Assembly (NCBI GenBank): GCA_020638365.1
Contig: JACKIQ010000002.1
Location: 124,001-188,000 of the forward strand
DNA length: 64,000 bases
Source: Rhodospirillales bacterium
GTDB lineage: Bacteria > Pseudomonadota > Alphaproteobacteria > Micavibrionales > Micavibrionaceae
Direction: 5' to 3'
Positions within the stretch are counted from its first letter, which is position 1, and each line of letters starts with the position of its first letter. Under the pieces are notes generated by a model, which did no database searches, was not told the origin of the DNA, and was given only the letters and a program-made list of their open reading frames with translations. Positions 44,656-53,476 of this stretch are shown piece after piece. The position numbers and the translations under genes were made by a program.

Positions 44656-45510
44656 TCAACCAGGCATTTTTTCCAGAATACGAAGCTCTGTCAGCCCCAG
44701 AACGCTCATCGCGCTCTCCGGCGTCATACTGGCCCCAAGCAGCGGATGCCATCCTTGGGCGTAAACCTTCTCAAAGCCGTATTTTTCAGACATAGTACGC
44801 GTTTCGGCAAGATGGTCGTCATTCTCAACGCCTTCAACAACGATAACCTTGTCATGTCCACCGGCATCATACAAGGACGAAAGGAAGCTCTCCCGCTCGT
44901 CTGGCTCACGCTCCCACAAGGAGCCGCTTAGCTTGACGCCGTAAACATAGGGCAGAAGCATATCCATTCTATGTTCGTCCTGTCCGGGCGTATCCCCGAA
45001 ATCATCAAGATACAGCAGGTAACCCGCTTCGCTCAATCCGCGGATATTTTCTACGATATCCTCTTCAGCCTCTTCAGGAAACTCATGTTCAAGTATCTCA
45101 AAACGAATACGTGAACGTGCGCCCGGATATTCATCAATAGCCGTTTCGATCTCGTCAAGCAGGCCTTGCTGCATGAGAGTCTCGGGATGAAGATTGACTG
45201 TCACATAAACGCTCTCGGCCTGATCGGGCTGCAGGACGCGATCACAGCTCCTTAGAAAGCAGCAGGCCTTTTCCAGCGTCCTCAGTTCCAGTTCAGGCCG
45301 CAGCCCCATCGCATGGATTTCATCAATAAATGGTCCGATGGATTGTAAGCCCGTCACACCGTTCTTTCGTCCCAGCGCCTCAAAACCGATAACCGTTGGA
45401 ATATCCGAAACGTCGTTAATAGGCTGGAAATGAATATCGACATCATCCAGAACGCCCCCGCCCGAAGTGTGTGCAGAACCAAACCGGCAAGTAATATCAT
45501 TTAAACTCAT
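44656..45510 (-). CDS. EAL-domain cyclic-di-GMP phosphodiesterase
   Basis: The 284-residue protein is a stand-alone EAL domain: E44-A-L with G-F-E-A-L-G-R, V-N-L-H-P-E-T, F-E-I-L-E-H-E, L-D-D-F-G, V-K-L-S-G, V-E-G-V-E-N and a final Q-G-W. The residues that bind metal and act as base in active EAL proteins (Glu, Asn, Glu, Asp-Asp, Lys, Glu, Gln) all appear present, so it should cleave cyclic di-GMP to pGpG. No sensor, GGDEF or membrane part is seen; about 25 residues before the domain are unassigned. It is convergent with the metallopeptidase cluster. Confidence 0.87.
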   Translation of the reverse strand: MSLNDITCRFGSAHTSGGGVLDDVDIHFQPINDVSDIPTVIGFEALGRKNGVTGLQSIGPFIDEIHAMGLRPELELRTLEKACCFLRSCDRVLQPDQAESVYVTVNLHPETLMQQGLLDEIETAIDEYPGARSRIRFEILEHEFPEEAEEDIVENIRGLSEAGYLLYLDDFGDTPGQDEHRMDMLLPYVYGVKLSGSLWEREPDERESFLSSLYDAGGHDKVIVVEGVENDDHLAETRTMSEKYGFEKVYAQGWHPLLGASMTPESAMSVLGLTELRILEKMPG

Positions 45511-45630
45511 AGGCTTCTTCTTGTTTTTTTATCGCCCCGCTGCAAAACGTGATGATAATAGGTTACAATAAACATTTGAGCAAACATTTAGGTTTTTTTA
45601 CAAGAAAAATAAAGAACTTAGGGCCTTTTC

Positions 45631-46128
45631 ATGATGAAAACTATGAGTTTCGCGCCAAAACCGCTCTGCACCTCGATAAAAGTTGTCAGTGCTATATTCA
45701 CCGCACTGATGCTCGGCATACCCATTTACACGCTTTTTTATGACAAACCAGTGCCGGCAGCCCCTGTAATACAGCTTCTCTTTCCCCTGATCTGGCTGTT
45801 GGGAATAGCATCGTTGATCCGGAGCTACGAACTCACTAAAGGGCTTCTGGTCGTAAAAAGACCGTTCTGGTCCAATCATTTCCGACTGGGCCATAACGCC
45901 TTGGCTTTTCAGAAAAAACCCACAGGGCTGACGATCCGCACCTTTGGAAATGGCGGAGCTTTTTCAGGATCGGGATATTTCTGGAACAAGGAAATAGGAA
46001 CGTTCCGCGCCTTTGTGACCGACCCCCGCGAAGGTGTATGGATAAAAACCCCGGAAAAAACCCTTTTGGTGACGCCCGACGACCCTGCAGAATTCATGAA
46101 AAGTTTTGAAGACTTGAAAGAAAACTGA
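45631..46128 (+). CDS. Two-pass membrane protein with bacterial PH-like domain
   Basis: The 165-residue protein has two membrane segments, at about 17-36 (I-F-T-A-L-M-L-G-I-P-I) and 45-65 (L-F-P-L-I-W-L-L-G-I), followed by a beta-rich domain. The part G-Y-F-W-N-K-E-I-G-T-F-R-A-F-V-T-D-P and V-T-P-D-D-P-A-E-F at the end resembles the bacterial PH domain group that pairs two helices with a PH fold. Function in this group is unknown. The stop lies directly next to the convergent aldehyde dehydrogenase stop, with no base between. Confidence 0.68.
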   Translation: MMKTMSFAPKPLCTSIKVVSAIFTALMLGIPIYTLFYDKPVPAAPVIQLLFPLIWLLGIASLIRSYELTKGLLVVKRPFWSNHFRLGHNALAFQKKPTGLTIRTFGNGGAFSGSGYFWNKEIGTFRAFVTDPREGVWIKTPEKTLLVTPDDPAEFMKSFEDLKEN

Positions 46129-47523
46129 TCACGCGCTCACGACGGTCTTGATATTCATAAACTCCCGGATTCCCTCTTCGGCCAGTTCACGCCCGTAACC
46201 GGACGCCTTGACTCCGCCGAACGGCAGACGCGGATCGGAAGCTACGACTTTATTGACAAAAGTCGCCCCTGCTTCAAGCCCGTTAATGGCACGCTCCATC
46301 TCGTCCTGATCCGTCGTAAAAATAGCAGAACCCAGACCGAACCGCGTATCGTTCGCCAGAAGGACCGCGTCATCAAGATCCCCTACGGCAAACAATAAGC
46401 CGACCGGACCGAATAATTCTTCTGAATAGGCGGGCGCTTCACGCGGAATATCCTCAAGCAGACCGGGTCTGAAGAAAAACCCCTCCCCTTCAATCCTCTT
46501 AGCCCCGCACACCCGGACGGCACCGGCCTCTATACTTTGCTCGACAAGAGCCTCAAGATCGTCAACAGCCTGCGCACTGCTCAGAGGGCCAAGATCAACA
46601 CCCTCTTCCTCAGGATCCCCGACTTTAAGAGATTCGAAAGCGGCAATCATTTTTTCCCGGAAGACCTCGTAAACAGAGGAATGAATGATGAAACGCTTGG
46701 CCGCTATGCATGATTGTCCGGCATTCTGGATCCTTCCCGTAACGGCGCAGGATACGGCATGATCAATATCAGCCGAGGGCATCACGATAAACGCATCGCT
46801 GCCGCCAAGCTCCAGGACGGTTTTCTTGATATTGAGCGCCGCCCGCGAAGCCACGGCCCTTCCCGCCCCCTCCGAACCTGTCAAGGTCACACCCCGGACA
46901 CGGGAATCATCTATCAACTGCCCGACCTGGTCCGATCCGATCAGAAGAATTTGGAAAACCCCTTCTCCCAAACCGGCCTCTCGAAAAACATCCTCAATAG
47001 CAAGAGCACACTGCGGCACGTTGGAGGCATGCTTGAGAAGAACCGTATTTCCCGCCATGATCGCAGGCGCGGCAAACCTGAAAACCTGCCAATAGGGAAA
47101 ATTCCACGGCATAATGGCAAGAAGTGGACCTAAGGGCAGATACCGCACAAACGCCTCCGCCCCCTCCATCTTGATAAATTGGTCTTCAAGAAATCTTGCT
47201 GCGTTATCAGCGTAAAACCGACAACCTAAAGCACACTTTTCGACCTCCGCCCTTGCCGAGGCCAGCGTCTTTCCCATTTCGCGGGTGATCGTAAGGGCGT
47301 GGCGCTCCTTATGGGATTCCAGTAAGGCGGCGACGGCACGCATTTTTTCTGCGCGGTCCTGAATCCCCGTCTGACGATGGGTATAAAACGCTTTTTCCGA
47401 AAGTTCTACGGCGGCCGCGATATAGGCATCATTGTAGGGTTCGAACGTAGCGAGGACCTTCCCGCTTGCAGGATTGATGCTCTTTAGAGACATTACTGCC
47501 TCCGCCTTTTGAGGTTTGCTCAT
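46129..47523 (-). CDS. NAD(P)-dependent aldehyde dehydrogenase, succinate-semialdehyde type
   Basis: The 464-residue protein has P-W-N-F-P-Y-W-Q, T-G-S-E-G-A-G for cofactor binding, L-E-L-G-G-S-D with the catalytic Glu, and N-A-G-Q-S-C-I-A-A with the catalytic Cys. Length and these motifs resemble the GabD/Sad (YneI) branch that oxidises succinate semialdehyde. The name is approximate because family members differ in substrate. A second in-frame Met at residue 11 (M-S-L-K-S-I-N-P, 47493) fits the usual N-terminus better and may be the true start. It lies 43 bases downstream of ovoA. Confidence 0.88.
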   Translation of the reverse strand: MSKPQKAEAVMSLKSINPASGKVLATFEPYNDAYIAAAVELSEKAFYTHRQTGIQDRAEKMRAVAALLESHKERHALTITREMGKTLASARAEVEKCALGCRFYADNAARFLEDQFIKMEGAEAFVRYLPLGPLLAIMPWNFPYWQVFRFAAPAIMAGNTVLLKHASNVPQCALAIEDVFREAGLGEGVFQILLIGSDQVGQLIDDSRVRGVTLTGSEGAGRAVASRAALNIKKTVLELGGSDAFIVMPSADIDHAVSCAVTGRIQNAGQSCIAAKRFIIHSSVYEVFREKMIAAFESLKVGDPEEEGVDLGPLSSAQAVDDLEALVEQSIEAGAVRVCGAKRIEGEGFFFRPGLLEDIPREAPAYSEELFGPVGLLFAVGDLDDAVLLANDTRFGLGSAIFTTDQDEMERAINGLEAGATFVNKVVASDPRLPFGGVKASGYGRELAEEGIREFMNIKTVVSA

Positions 47524-47566
47524 AGGCGCATCCTAGCCCTTTCCTTTCGAAGAAGGAAGTTCCGGT

Positions 47567-49732
47567 TTATTTTTTCCGCCATACAGAAAATTGCACGATG
47601 CCCTGCTCGTAGTTACGCGCCGTCTTCCTGATGACAAAAGGAATGTCTTTCGGTTCCCCTGTCAGCTCGAATTCCGGTGCGATGGCATCGCGGATTCCTT
47701 CGAGAGTCGTATAGTTCTCGCCTGTCTTGGCCTTGAAGCCTCCAAGCCATTTATCGCGGGGCGTAATCTCTTCATTCCAATTGTACGTCGAGGTCAGAAT
47801 CAACAACCCGCCCGGATTGATTCGCGCCTTGATGTCCTGCAGGAATTTTGCCGGGTCGTAGAGATGTTCGATCAGGTTTCCGGCAAAGACAAGATCGTAT
47901 CCCTTGTATTTGGCAATCAGGTTACACGCGTCGGCCTGCGCGAAAAGAATCTTGTCCTTTACGTCCTGATAGCCGAGATCCTCGATCCTGATTTCGCGGA
48001 AGAGCGGAATTTCCCCTTCTTCTTTTAGCACATATCTTTGAATTCCTTTCTGCTGAAGGTTCGTCGGGGCCTGAATCAGGCGGGCGGAGAAGTCGAGCGC
48101 GTCCACACGATCGAAGACTTTGGCTAACTCGAAAGAGACGCGGCCGGCGCTGCAACCCATTTCCATCGCCTTGAGCGTCTTCTGGCCTTTAAGCTGGTCA
48201 AAAATTTCCTGAGCGCAGGCCAGAGGGAAATTCGGCACCCCGAAATTGTCGGGTCCGTAATGGAACTCGATCGAGCGGGCGACCTCCTCGTTGGTTTCAT
48301 AAATGTTCATCTGCGTTTCGGGGAGAGGTCCGGCTTCGACATACCTTATGCCGGAATACTGGAAGAAGTGTCGGCGGAAGGCATAGCGCGAGTCCTTGAT
48401 CGCGTAGTTCCCTGTGGAAACCCAGCAACCGCCCTTAAATACGTTGTGCTTGCCGTCAAAAGTCGGGGTCGAGAAATCGTCATAAACGGGGTGCACCTCG
48501 AACCCTTCATAGGCGTCAATCGGCGTTTCCGTCCATTGCCAGACATTGCCGATAATATCAAAGAAGCCCCCCGGCCCCTCAAAGCGGTTGACCGGACAGG
48601 GCGACATATCGCCCTCTAGGTTGACATTGCCCGGCGCATGTTTCCAATCGGGCTGGTCGGTTTTGAGAAGTTCGCGGAGCTTGTACCACTCCGGCTCGGT
48701 AGGCAGGCGGATAGGCTTGCCGGTTTCTTTAGCCTTCCATTTGCAGAAAGCTCGGGCTTCAAGGCAATTCACGTCCACGGGCCAGTCCCACGGCATGTCG
48801 ATTTCCTCCAGCATGGAGCGGTAGCGGTATTTATCCCCCTCCTTGCGCCAATAGACGGGCATATCCGCCTGTTTGTAGGTAACCCAGTTCCAGCCTTCCT
48901 CGTCCCAGAATTCGCGGGTTTTGTAGCCGCCCGCTTTCACGAAATCGAGGTATTCGCCGTTCGAGACAAGGTATTTCGAGGCCTTGAAGCCCTCTATTTG
49001 TGTTTCAAAGCGGCCATATTCGTTATCCCAGCCGTAATAGGGGTTATCCCTGCTCTTGCCGAGGACAAGGGAGCCGCCCTTGACAGGAAGAAGCTCGTTT
49101 TTCGGAGCTTTGCCGCTTTCTTCGCATATCCGGCTCCAGACCGGGTGGGGTTTGACGTATTTGAGGGGCAGTTCGCGGATGAGAACGGCGCTGGTTTCCA
49201 GATGAATGCGCTCGTGCTCGATGCCCAGCATGATGACCCAGAGGGGGCTGTCCCAGCCGATGGGCAGAGAGACATCGCAGGTCTTGATGAAGTTGCGGAC
49301 GATTTGGCGGGTTTTATCCCGGTACGCCTTGACTTCCGCCGGGGTCGGCCAGTCGTAATGCGCTTCGTTGAGGTCGTCCCACGACATCTCGTCCACCCCT
49401 ATGGCCAGCATCGATTCGAGCTTCGGGTCGATCCGCTGGTCGATCAGCTTGGCGACGTTGAGCTTGTTGATGAACAAGACAGCCGTATGCCCGTAGTAGA
49501 AGATCAGAGGATGGCGCAGGGTGTTGGCGCGGGCATAGAAGGCCTCATCACCGTTCAGGCACTCGAACAGGCTCTCGTACAGGCTGAAGCTTTTCTCGAA
49601 ATACTCCAGGATTTCCAGCCTCTTCGACTCCGGATCGGTCCCGTGGAGATTGACCGTCTTCGTAACCAGAAGGTTCTCCAGAGGATTGCTCTCTGTTTCC
49701 CGGGTCCGTGCCAAGGCTGTTTTGGGGACCAT
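47567..49732 (-). CDS. ovoA: 5-histidylcysteine sulfoxide synthase OvoA (ovothiol biosynthesis)
   Basis: The 721-residue protein has the three-part OvoA layout. The DinB-like N-terminal domain has H-E-R-I-H-L-E with iron-binding His residues. The middle FGE-sulfatase domain has G-N-V-W-Q-W-T-E and F-K-G-G-C-W-V-S-T. The C-terminal methyltransferase domain has M-E-M-G-C-S-A-G-R. The enzyme joins cysteine and histidine oxidatively, and the C-terminal domain can methylate the thiohistidine to ovothiol. OvoB, the PLP lyase of the middle step, is not in the window. The ATG has an AGGAG site seven bases upstream, and an inverted repeat lies 64 bases before the start. Confidence 0.94.
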   Translation of the reverse strand: MVPKTALARTRETESNPLENLLVTKTVNLHGTDPESKRLEILEYFEKSFSLYESLFECLNGDEAFYARANTLRHPLIFYYGHTAVLFINKLNVAKLIDQRIDPKLESMLAIGVDEMSWDDLNEAHYDWPTPAEVKAYRDKTRQIVRNFIKTCDVSLPIGWDSPLWVIMLGIEHERIHLETSAVLIRELPLKYVKPHPVWSRICEESGKAPKNELLPVKGGSLVLGKSRDNPYYGWDNEYGRFETQIEGFKASKYLVSNGEYLDFVKAGGYKTREFWDEEGWNWVTYKQADMPVYWRKEGDKYRYRSMLEEIDMPWDWPVDVNCLEARAFCKWKAKETGKPIRLPTEPEWYKLRELLKTDQPDWKHAPGNVNLEGDMSPCPVNRFEGPGGFFDIIGNVWQWTETPIDAYEGFEVHPVYDDFSTPTFDGKHNVFKGGCWVSTGNYAIKDSRYAFRRHFFQYSGIRYVEAGPLPETQMNIYETNEEVARSIEFHYGPDNFGVPNFPLACAQEIFDQLKGQKTLKAMEMGCSAGRVSFELAKVFDRVDALDFSARLIQAPTNLQQKGIQRYVLKEEGEIPLFREIRIEDLGYQDVKDKILFAQADACNLIAKYKGYDLVFAGNLIEHLYDPAKFLQDIKARINPGGLLILTSTYNWNEEITPRDKWLGGFKAKTGENYTTLEGIRDAIAPEFELTGEPKDIPFVIRKTARNYEQGIVQFSVWRKK

Positions 49733-49795
49733 CGTTTACTCCTGTCATAAGCTGGATTACTTGCATTTTGATACTTTCGCATACCCTACTAAAAA

Positions 49796-49812
49796 GTTAC
49801 ACCCGCTGTAAC
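49796..49812. promoter_or_regulatory. Perfect inverted repeat upstream of ovoA
   Basis: GTTACA at 49796-49801 and TGTAAC at 49807-49812 form a perfect inverted repeat around CCCGC, 64 bases before the ovoA start. The size fits a dimeric repressor or activator site. The rest of 49733-49900 holds no gene that I can support, apart from the ovoA ribosome site. Confidence 0.4.
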
Positions 49813-49900
49813 ATAAAAAAGGCGGATATCCGGGCTTTATCCCGCCCCCGCTATCCCACGAAAAAACATGAATAAAATTAACGTGTAAACCCATATTTTA

Positions 49901-49929
49901 TTTTGCTTCTACAAAAAAAATATTATAAT
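49901..49929 (+). promoter_or_regulatory. Candidate promoter of the ornithine decarboxylase leader
   Basis: A perfect TATAAT at 49924-49929 lies 17 bases after TTTTGC at 49901-49906 (or 15 after TTGCTT at 49903). It would start a transcript near 49936 with a leader of nearly 380 bases before the decarboxylase gene. Confidence 0.4.
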
Positions 49930-49935
49930 AAAAAG

Positions 49936-50312
49936 CACGCACGTGTCTCTGGCCCTAGATCAGACTAGATATGGTTATGCAACGGCGTAAACTTTTTGGA
50001 CTGGAAGACGGTTTTATACCCATTCCGTAGCTTTGAAAGGGTTTACGTGATGAAACGTAAAGTTGCTCGTATCGGCCGGGGCCGCAATCCCCGAACTGCA
50101 TTGTTGGCGAATCCTGTTCTTTCTTTGGACTGCGGGAGACATTCCAACGCACCTTTTTCCTCCAAACCGCCCGTAAGGACCTTCGTGTGGTAAGGCAGCC
50201 GTGCCTGTCTGTGGTGAACACAGACGGGCGGATCGGTCTCCCGCTATAGGGACACTGCTCCAGTTGCTTTTTCACAACGACCACGAAATGTTTTTTCAGA
50301 AGGCTTTTTAAA
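49936..50312 (+). ncRNA. Long structured 5' leader of ornithine decarboxylase, speF-leader candidate
   Basis: This 377-base stretch holds no normal gene but has RNA structure. GCGGGAGAC at 50132-50140 pairs perfectly with GTCTCCCGC at 50236-50244 and encloses a hairpin at 50203-50229 (11 pairs, one G-U, around GTGAA). GTCTCCC can also pair locally with GGGAC at 50249-50253, which would compete with the long stem. An upstream ORF (50050-50193) lies in it. A conserved leader named speF is known upstream of ornithine decarboxylase in alphaproteobacteria; membership here is inferred from position and not checked by a covariance model. Confidence 0.6.
50050..50193 (+). CDS. Upstream ORF / leader peptide (47 residues) in the decarboxylase leader
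   Basis: An ATG at 50050, with an AAAGGG site eight bases upstream, opens 47 codons. The peptide is very basic at its start (K-R-K-V-A-R-I-G-R-G-R-N-P-R), then T-A-L-L-A-N-P-V-L-S-L, and ends P-V-R-T-F-V-W. Its stop is ten bases before a strong hairpin. In gammaproteobacteria the speF operon is governed by a short leader peptide whose translation senses ornithine. This peptide is unrelated in sequence as far as I recall, but placed to do the same. It may also be only a structural RNA that happens to be open. Confidence 0.45.
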   Translation: MKRKVARIGRGRNPRTALLANPVLSLDCGRHSNAPFSSKPPVRTFVW

Positions 50313-51530
50313 ATGGGAAAATTGGTACCTTTACGAAAAAAATCGAACCTTCCTGCCGCGCAAAAAGCGCGTAAACGTCAGGCGCCTGCTTTTACCGGAA
50401 CCGAAGAGCAGTTGGTCCGTCGCCGCAAACCGGCAAAACCGCTTCATATGCTGAATTCTGCGGTGATCGAGGAAACTGCGCGTCATTTTATTTCTTTTTT
50501 TCCCGGAAAACTGATCTATGCGGTGAAGACCAATCCGCACGAAGCCGTAATAGAAGCGCTCGGTAAGGGCGGAATCACTGGTTTCGATGTCGCCTCCATT
50601 GAGGAAGCGCGTCTGATTCGTGCCTGCGCACCTAAGGCCGAAATGTACTTTATGCACCCGGTAAAAAGCCCCGAAGCAATCAAGGAAGCGTATTACCGCT
50701 TGGGCATCCGCCATTTTGTTCTCGACTGCGAGGATGAACTCTACAAGATCGTCCGCGAAACCGGCTTGGCCACGGACCTGAAACTCCACGTTCGCTTGGC
50801 TCTCCCGAAAAACAACGGTGCGACGATCGATTTTTCCTCTAAGTTCGGGGCCCTGCCCATCGAGGCGTCCTCCCTTCTGCGTAAATGCCGGACGGTGAGC
50901 GAAACTCTGGGCCTTTCATTCCACGTAGGAACCCAGATATCCGACGCGTCCGTCTTCGCGCAAGCCCTTGAACTCGCCCGCAACGTAATAAACGAAAGCG
51001 GCGCAAAAATAGACATCCTTGATGTCGGCGGAGGCTTCCCCGTACCTTACATCGGAGAAAACGTTCCAACGATCGAATCCTGCATGAGCGTTATCCGCGA
51101 AGGAATCCGTAAAACCGGATTGGGTCACCTTGAACTTCTGGCGGAACCGGGCCGAGCCTTGGTCGCAAAAGGAGGCTCTCTGGCGGCACGCGTCGAACTG
51201 CGCAAAGGCAATCTCCTTTATCTGAACGACGGAACATATGGCGGCCTGTTTGACGCTGGGCCGCTTCTGGGTATGCGCTACCCCGTCCGCGCCGTTCGGA
51301 GCGAGGGCGTGTTTCAGGGCGGCACCATAGATTTCCGTCTTGCCGGTCCGACCTGCGACTCACTGGATATGATGGAAGGCCCCTTTGCCCTCCCCGCGGA
51401 CATTCGCATGGGCGACTGGATCATTTTCGAAAACACCGGTGCCTACAGCCAGACGATGCGGACACAGTTCAACGGCTTTGGCGAATGTGACACGGCCCTG
51501 CTTGTCCCGGCTCGCAACACGGCTTCGTAA
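50313..51530 (+). CDS. Ornithine decarboxylase, class III PLP fold
   Basis: The 405-residue protein is an alanine-racemase-fold decarboxylase: Y-A-V-K-T-N-P with the PLP Lys, H-V-G-T-Q-I, D-V-G-G-G-F-P, A-E-P-G-R-A-L-V for the phosphate, and P-T-C-D-S-L-D with the catalytic Cys from the other subunit. C-D-S-L-D and the length point to ornithine (or ornithine/lysine) rather than diaminopimelate as substrate, giving putrescine. The first 45 residues are Lys/Arg-rich and look like a basic extension; the ATG is far from the core. Expression is likely set by the upstream leader. Confidence 0.9.
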   Translation: MGKLVPLRKKSNLPAAQKARKRQAPAFTGTEEQLVRRRKPAKPLHMLNSAVIEETARHFISFFPGKLIYAVKTNPHEAVIEALGKGGITGFDVASIEEARLIRACAPKAEMYFMHPVKSPEAIKEAYYRLGIRHFVLDCEDELYKIVRETGLATDLKLHVRLALPKNNGATIDFSSKFGALPIEASSLLRKCRTVSETLGLSFHVGTQISDASVFAQALELARNVINESGAKIDILDVGGGFPVPYIGENVPTIESCMSVIREGIRKTGLGHLELLAEPGRALVAKGGSLAARVELRKGNLLYLNDGTYGGLFDAGPLLGMRYPVRAVRSEGVFQGGTIDFRLAGPTCDSLDMMEGPFALPADIRMGDWIIFENTGAYSQTMRTQFNGFGECDTALLVPARNTAS

Positions 51531-51608
51531 TTTCGCCGTTTACCGCCCTGTCCATTAGGCATATGATTCCACCGAATCGTTCGTCCGGAACCACACGGTA
51601 AAAAACGC

Positions 51609-51974
51609 ATGTCCTTTTTCTCGCTCCTGCGTGCCCTCTTTCTATCGGCATTTGTCGCTCTCTTGCTGATCGTTGCGCTCGTACCCGACCTTTTTCCCTT
51701 GCCGACCGAATATGCGGACAAAATGCTGCACATATGGACTTGTACGATAATCCTGATTTGGTCCCATCTGCGCTTCCCGAATCCAAAAATTCTAGTGTTT
51801 TCGGGCATGATGCTCTTGCTCGCCGGAGTAGGCCTGGAAATCGTTCAGGGCATGATTCCAGGCCGCCAGGTATCGTTGGAGGATATTGCCGCCAATATCG
51901 TAGGCATCACGTTCGGTACGGTTGTCGCGGTTCTTTTAAGAAGGGGTATCCGCGCCGGGTTAACGGATAGCTGA
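51609..51974 (+). CDS. VanZ-like membrane protein
   Basis: The 121-residue protein has three to four membrane segments and the VanZ-type features: D-K-M-L-H near residue 38, a helix with P-N-P-K, and E-I-V-Q-G-M-I-P-G-R near residue 80, followed by D-I-A-A-N-I-V-G. VanZ proteins are often found in exopolysaccharide loci of Gram-negative bacteria, and this one is at the edge of the one that follows. It ends two bases before the stop of the convergent beta-barrel gene. Its function is not established. Confidence 0.8.
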   Translation: MSFFSLLRALFLSAFVALLLIVALVPDLFPLPTEYADKMLHIWTCTIILIWSHLRFPNPKILVFSGMMLLLAGVGLEIVQGMIPGRQVSLEDIAANIVGITFGTVVAVLLRRGIRAGLTDS

Positions 51975-51976
51975 CC

Positions 51977-53221
51977 CTAGTAATCGTAACGCACGAAAAC
52001 CCTGAACGTATTGTTATCGTAGTCACGTGAAGAAACCTCGTACTTACGCGTCAGAAAATCATAACGGATTCCGGTGCTGACGCTTTTCGTAGGCTTGTAA
52101 ACCAGTCCGCCGCCGGCTTTATAAATCTCGCTATCGTTATTGGCTCCTGTAGAGCCTTCGTAACTGTTATCGACATAACCGACATGAACGTCGCCAAGGA
52201 TATTTTGCCTGAAGGAATGGGCGACCGATGCGTCCGCGGTAGTCTGGACGATGGTCGAAGCCCCTGTTTGAACGGTCTCGACCAGCATGCGCCCGACCCG
52301 CGCCTCAACGGATGTTATTTCAGAAGGGTTCCACAGGACAGATCCTCCGTAATTCACAAGACCGACATCGCCGAAACTCTGGTTGAAGCTCTGATGGACA
52401 TACCCGGCATAAATATCCCCGCGCAGTTTACCCGTAAAATTGACAGCCAGCCCCCCTCGAATATTCGTGCTCTGGGAGTCTCGGAATGCCACCCCGTCAC
52501 GGTCGTAACGCCTGCGATCATAACCCACGGCCGTAAAAATTTCGTAGTTATCGCTCAACCCATATGCGACCCGGAGGTCAAATTCCTGCTGCGTCCTGTC
52601 CCGTGTCCCGTTATCAATAACGGTTGAACCGACCGTCCCGTCCTCGTGGGTGTAGACATGCTGCGCCGCCGATGCTTTGACCCGAAGAAGGCTAAGATCC
52701 CGTGTAAAGCCGATAAACACGGTTTTGATACTGTACTCAAGGGGTTCGTCTCCCCCCGGATCCTCGATCGTATCACGCTCCTGATGGCGCTTCTGGTAAC
52801 GCGCCAGAACGTCCAGATACGTCTCATAATCAAGATCATACCTGCCGGAGAGATAAAAACTGTAGTCATCGTAATTTTCGGAATCATGCTCGGCATACCG
52901 CCCGAAATCCCCGGTAGCTCCGGCCTCAATGCCATGCAGCGTCCAATCCGAACTAATCCTCACTTCCGGCCGGATGCTTGTAATGGAGTCGCTCTCCGAA
53001 TCTGCTTCGCGGAAAATATTGTCATCGAATGTTTCCAGAATCATGACCGAAGGCCGGACAACAAAAACACCGATACGCCCGCCGTCCGGCTGATAATCCG
53101 GATTCGGCCTGTACCTGACGTTGCTGACCAGATTTTTGTCATAAGCCCGCACCTTCACGGGCACAAAAATTGCACCCCCGATTAGGGCTATACAGAGGCT
53201 TTCAAAGGCCTTCTTTTTCAT
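51977..53221 (-). CDS. Outer-membrane beta-barrel protein of the exopolysaccharide locus
   Basis: The 414-residue protein has a signal peptide (K-K-K-A-F-E-S-L-C-I-A-L-I-G-G, cleavage near K-V-R-A) and then alternating beta strands, ending in a final strand F-R-V-F-V-R-Y-D-Y with a terminal aromatic residue, as required for barrel assembly. It resembles the barrels found in Wza-type capsule or exopolysaccharide loci. The start M-K-K-K at 53221 is used instead of an in-frame start at 53302 because it places the signal peptide at the N-terminus. It is transcribed away from the Wzc-like gene. Confidence 0.8.
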   Translation of the reverse strand: MKKKAFESLCIALIGGAIFVPVKVRAYDKNLVSNVRYRPNPDYQPDGGRIGVFVVRPSVMILETFDDNIFREADSESDSITSIRPEVRISSDWTLHGIEAGATGDFGRYAEHDSENYDDYSFYLSGRYDLDYETYLDVLARYQKRHQERDTIEDPGGDEPLEYSIKTVFIGFTRDLSLLRVKASAAQHVYTHEDGTVGSTVIDNGTRDRTQQEFDLRVAYGLSDNYEIFTAVGYDRRRYDRDGVAFRDSQSTNIRGGLAVNFTGKLRGDIYAGYVHQSFNQSFGDVGLVNYGGSVLWNPSEITSVEARVGRMLVETVQTGASTIVQTTADASVAHSFRQNILGDVHVGYVDNSYEGSTGANNDSEIYKAGGGLVYKPTKSVSTGIRYDFLTRKYEVSSRDYDNNTFRVFVRYDY

Positions 53222-53423
53222 AACAGCAGGCTTAAAACTCAAAGTTTGAAAAAAAGTGTATGTATATGCAGAAAACGAATACACAGAGAGAAAGGGTACC
53301 ACCAGAGTTGGTTTAATCTACAGACAACCCGAAAAATTGTCCACAGTCCTGATAGATATCGCCATTACTTAAACGAAAGCAATCCACATGCCAAGCCTCT
53401 TGCTGCATCGCACAAATATATCT

Positions 53424-53451
53424 TGCTGGTCTTTACCCCTCTTGTATAGTA
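53424..53451 (+). promoter_or_regulatory. Candidate promoter of the exopolysaccharide operon
   Basis: TTGCTG at 53424-53429 and TATAGT at 53446-53451 are 16 bases apart. The extended string CTTGTATAGT is identical to that before the acyl carrier operon. Predicted transcription starts about 20 bases before the leader ORF. Confidence 0.42.
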
Positions 53452-53476
53452 GGCCCGTATATGAAATGGAGTTAAC

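Noticed and set aside
46129..47523. Idea that the gene after ovoA is OvoB
   Set aside because: Its catalytic Cys and Glu motifs are those of aldehyde dehydrogenases, not a PLP lyase.
48638..49750. Long plus-strand frame of 370 codons opposite ovoA
   Set aside because: Complement of the well-supported OvoA gene; the translation shows no domain and no ribosome site.
49819..49853. GC-rich inverted repeat next to an A run upstream of ovoA, possible minus-strand terminator
   Set aside because: Only five or six pairs with a large loop, and no minus-strand gene lies to the right for it to end.
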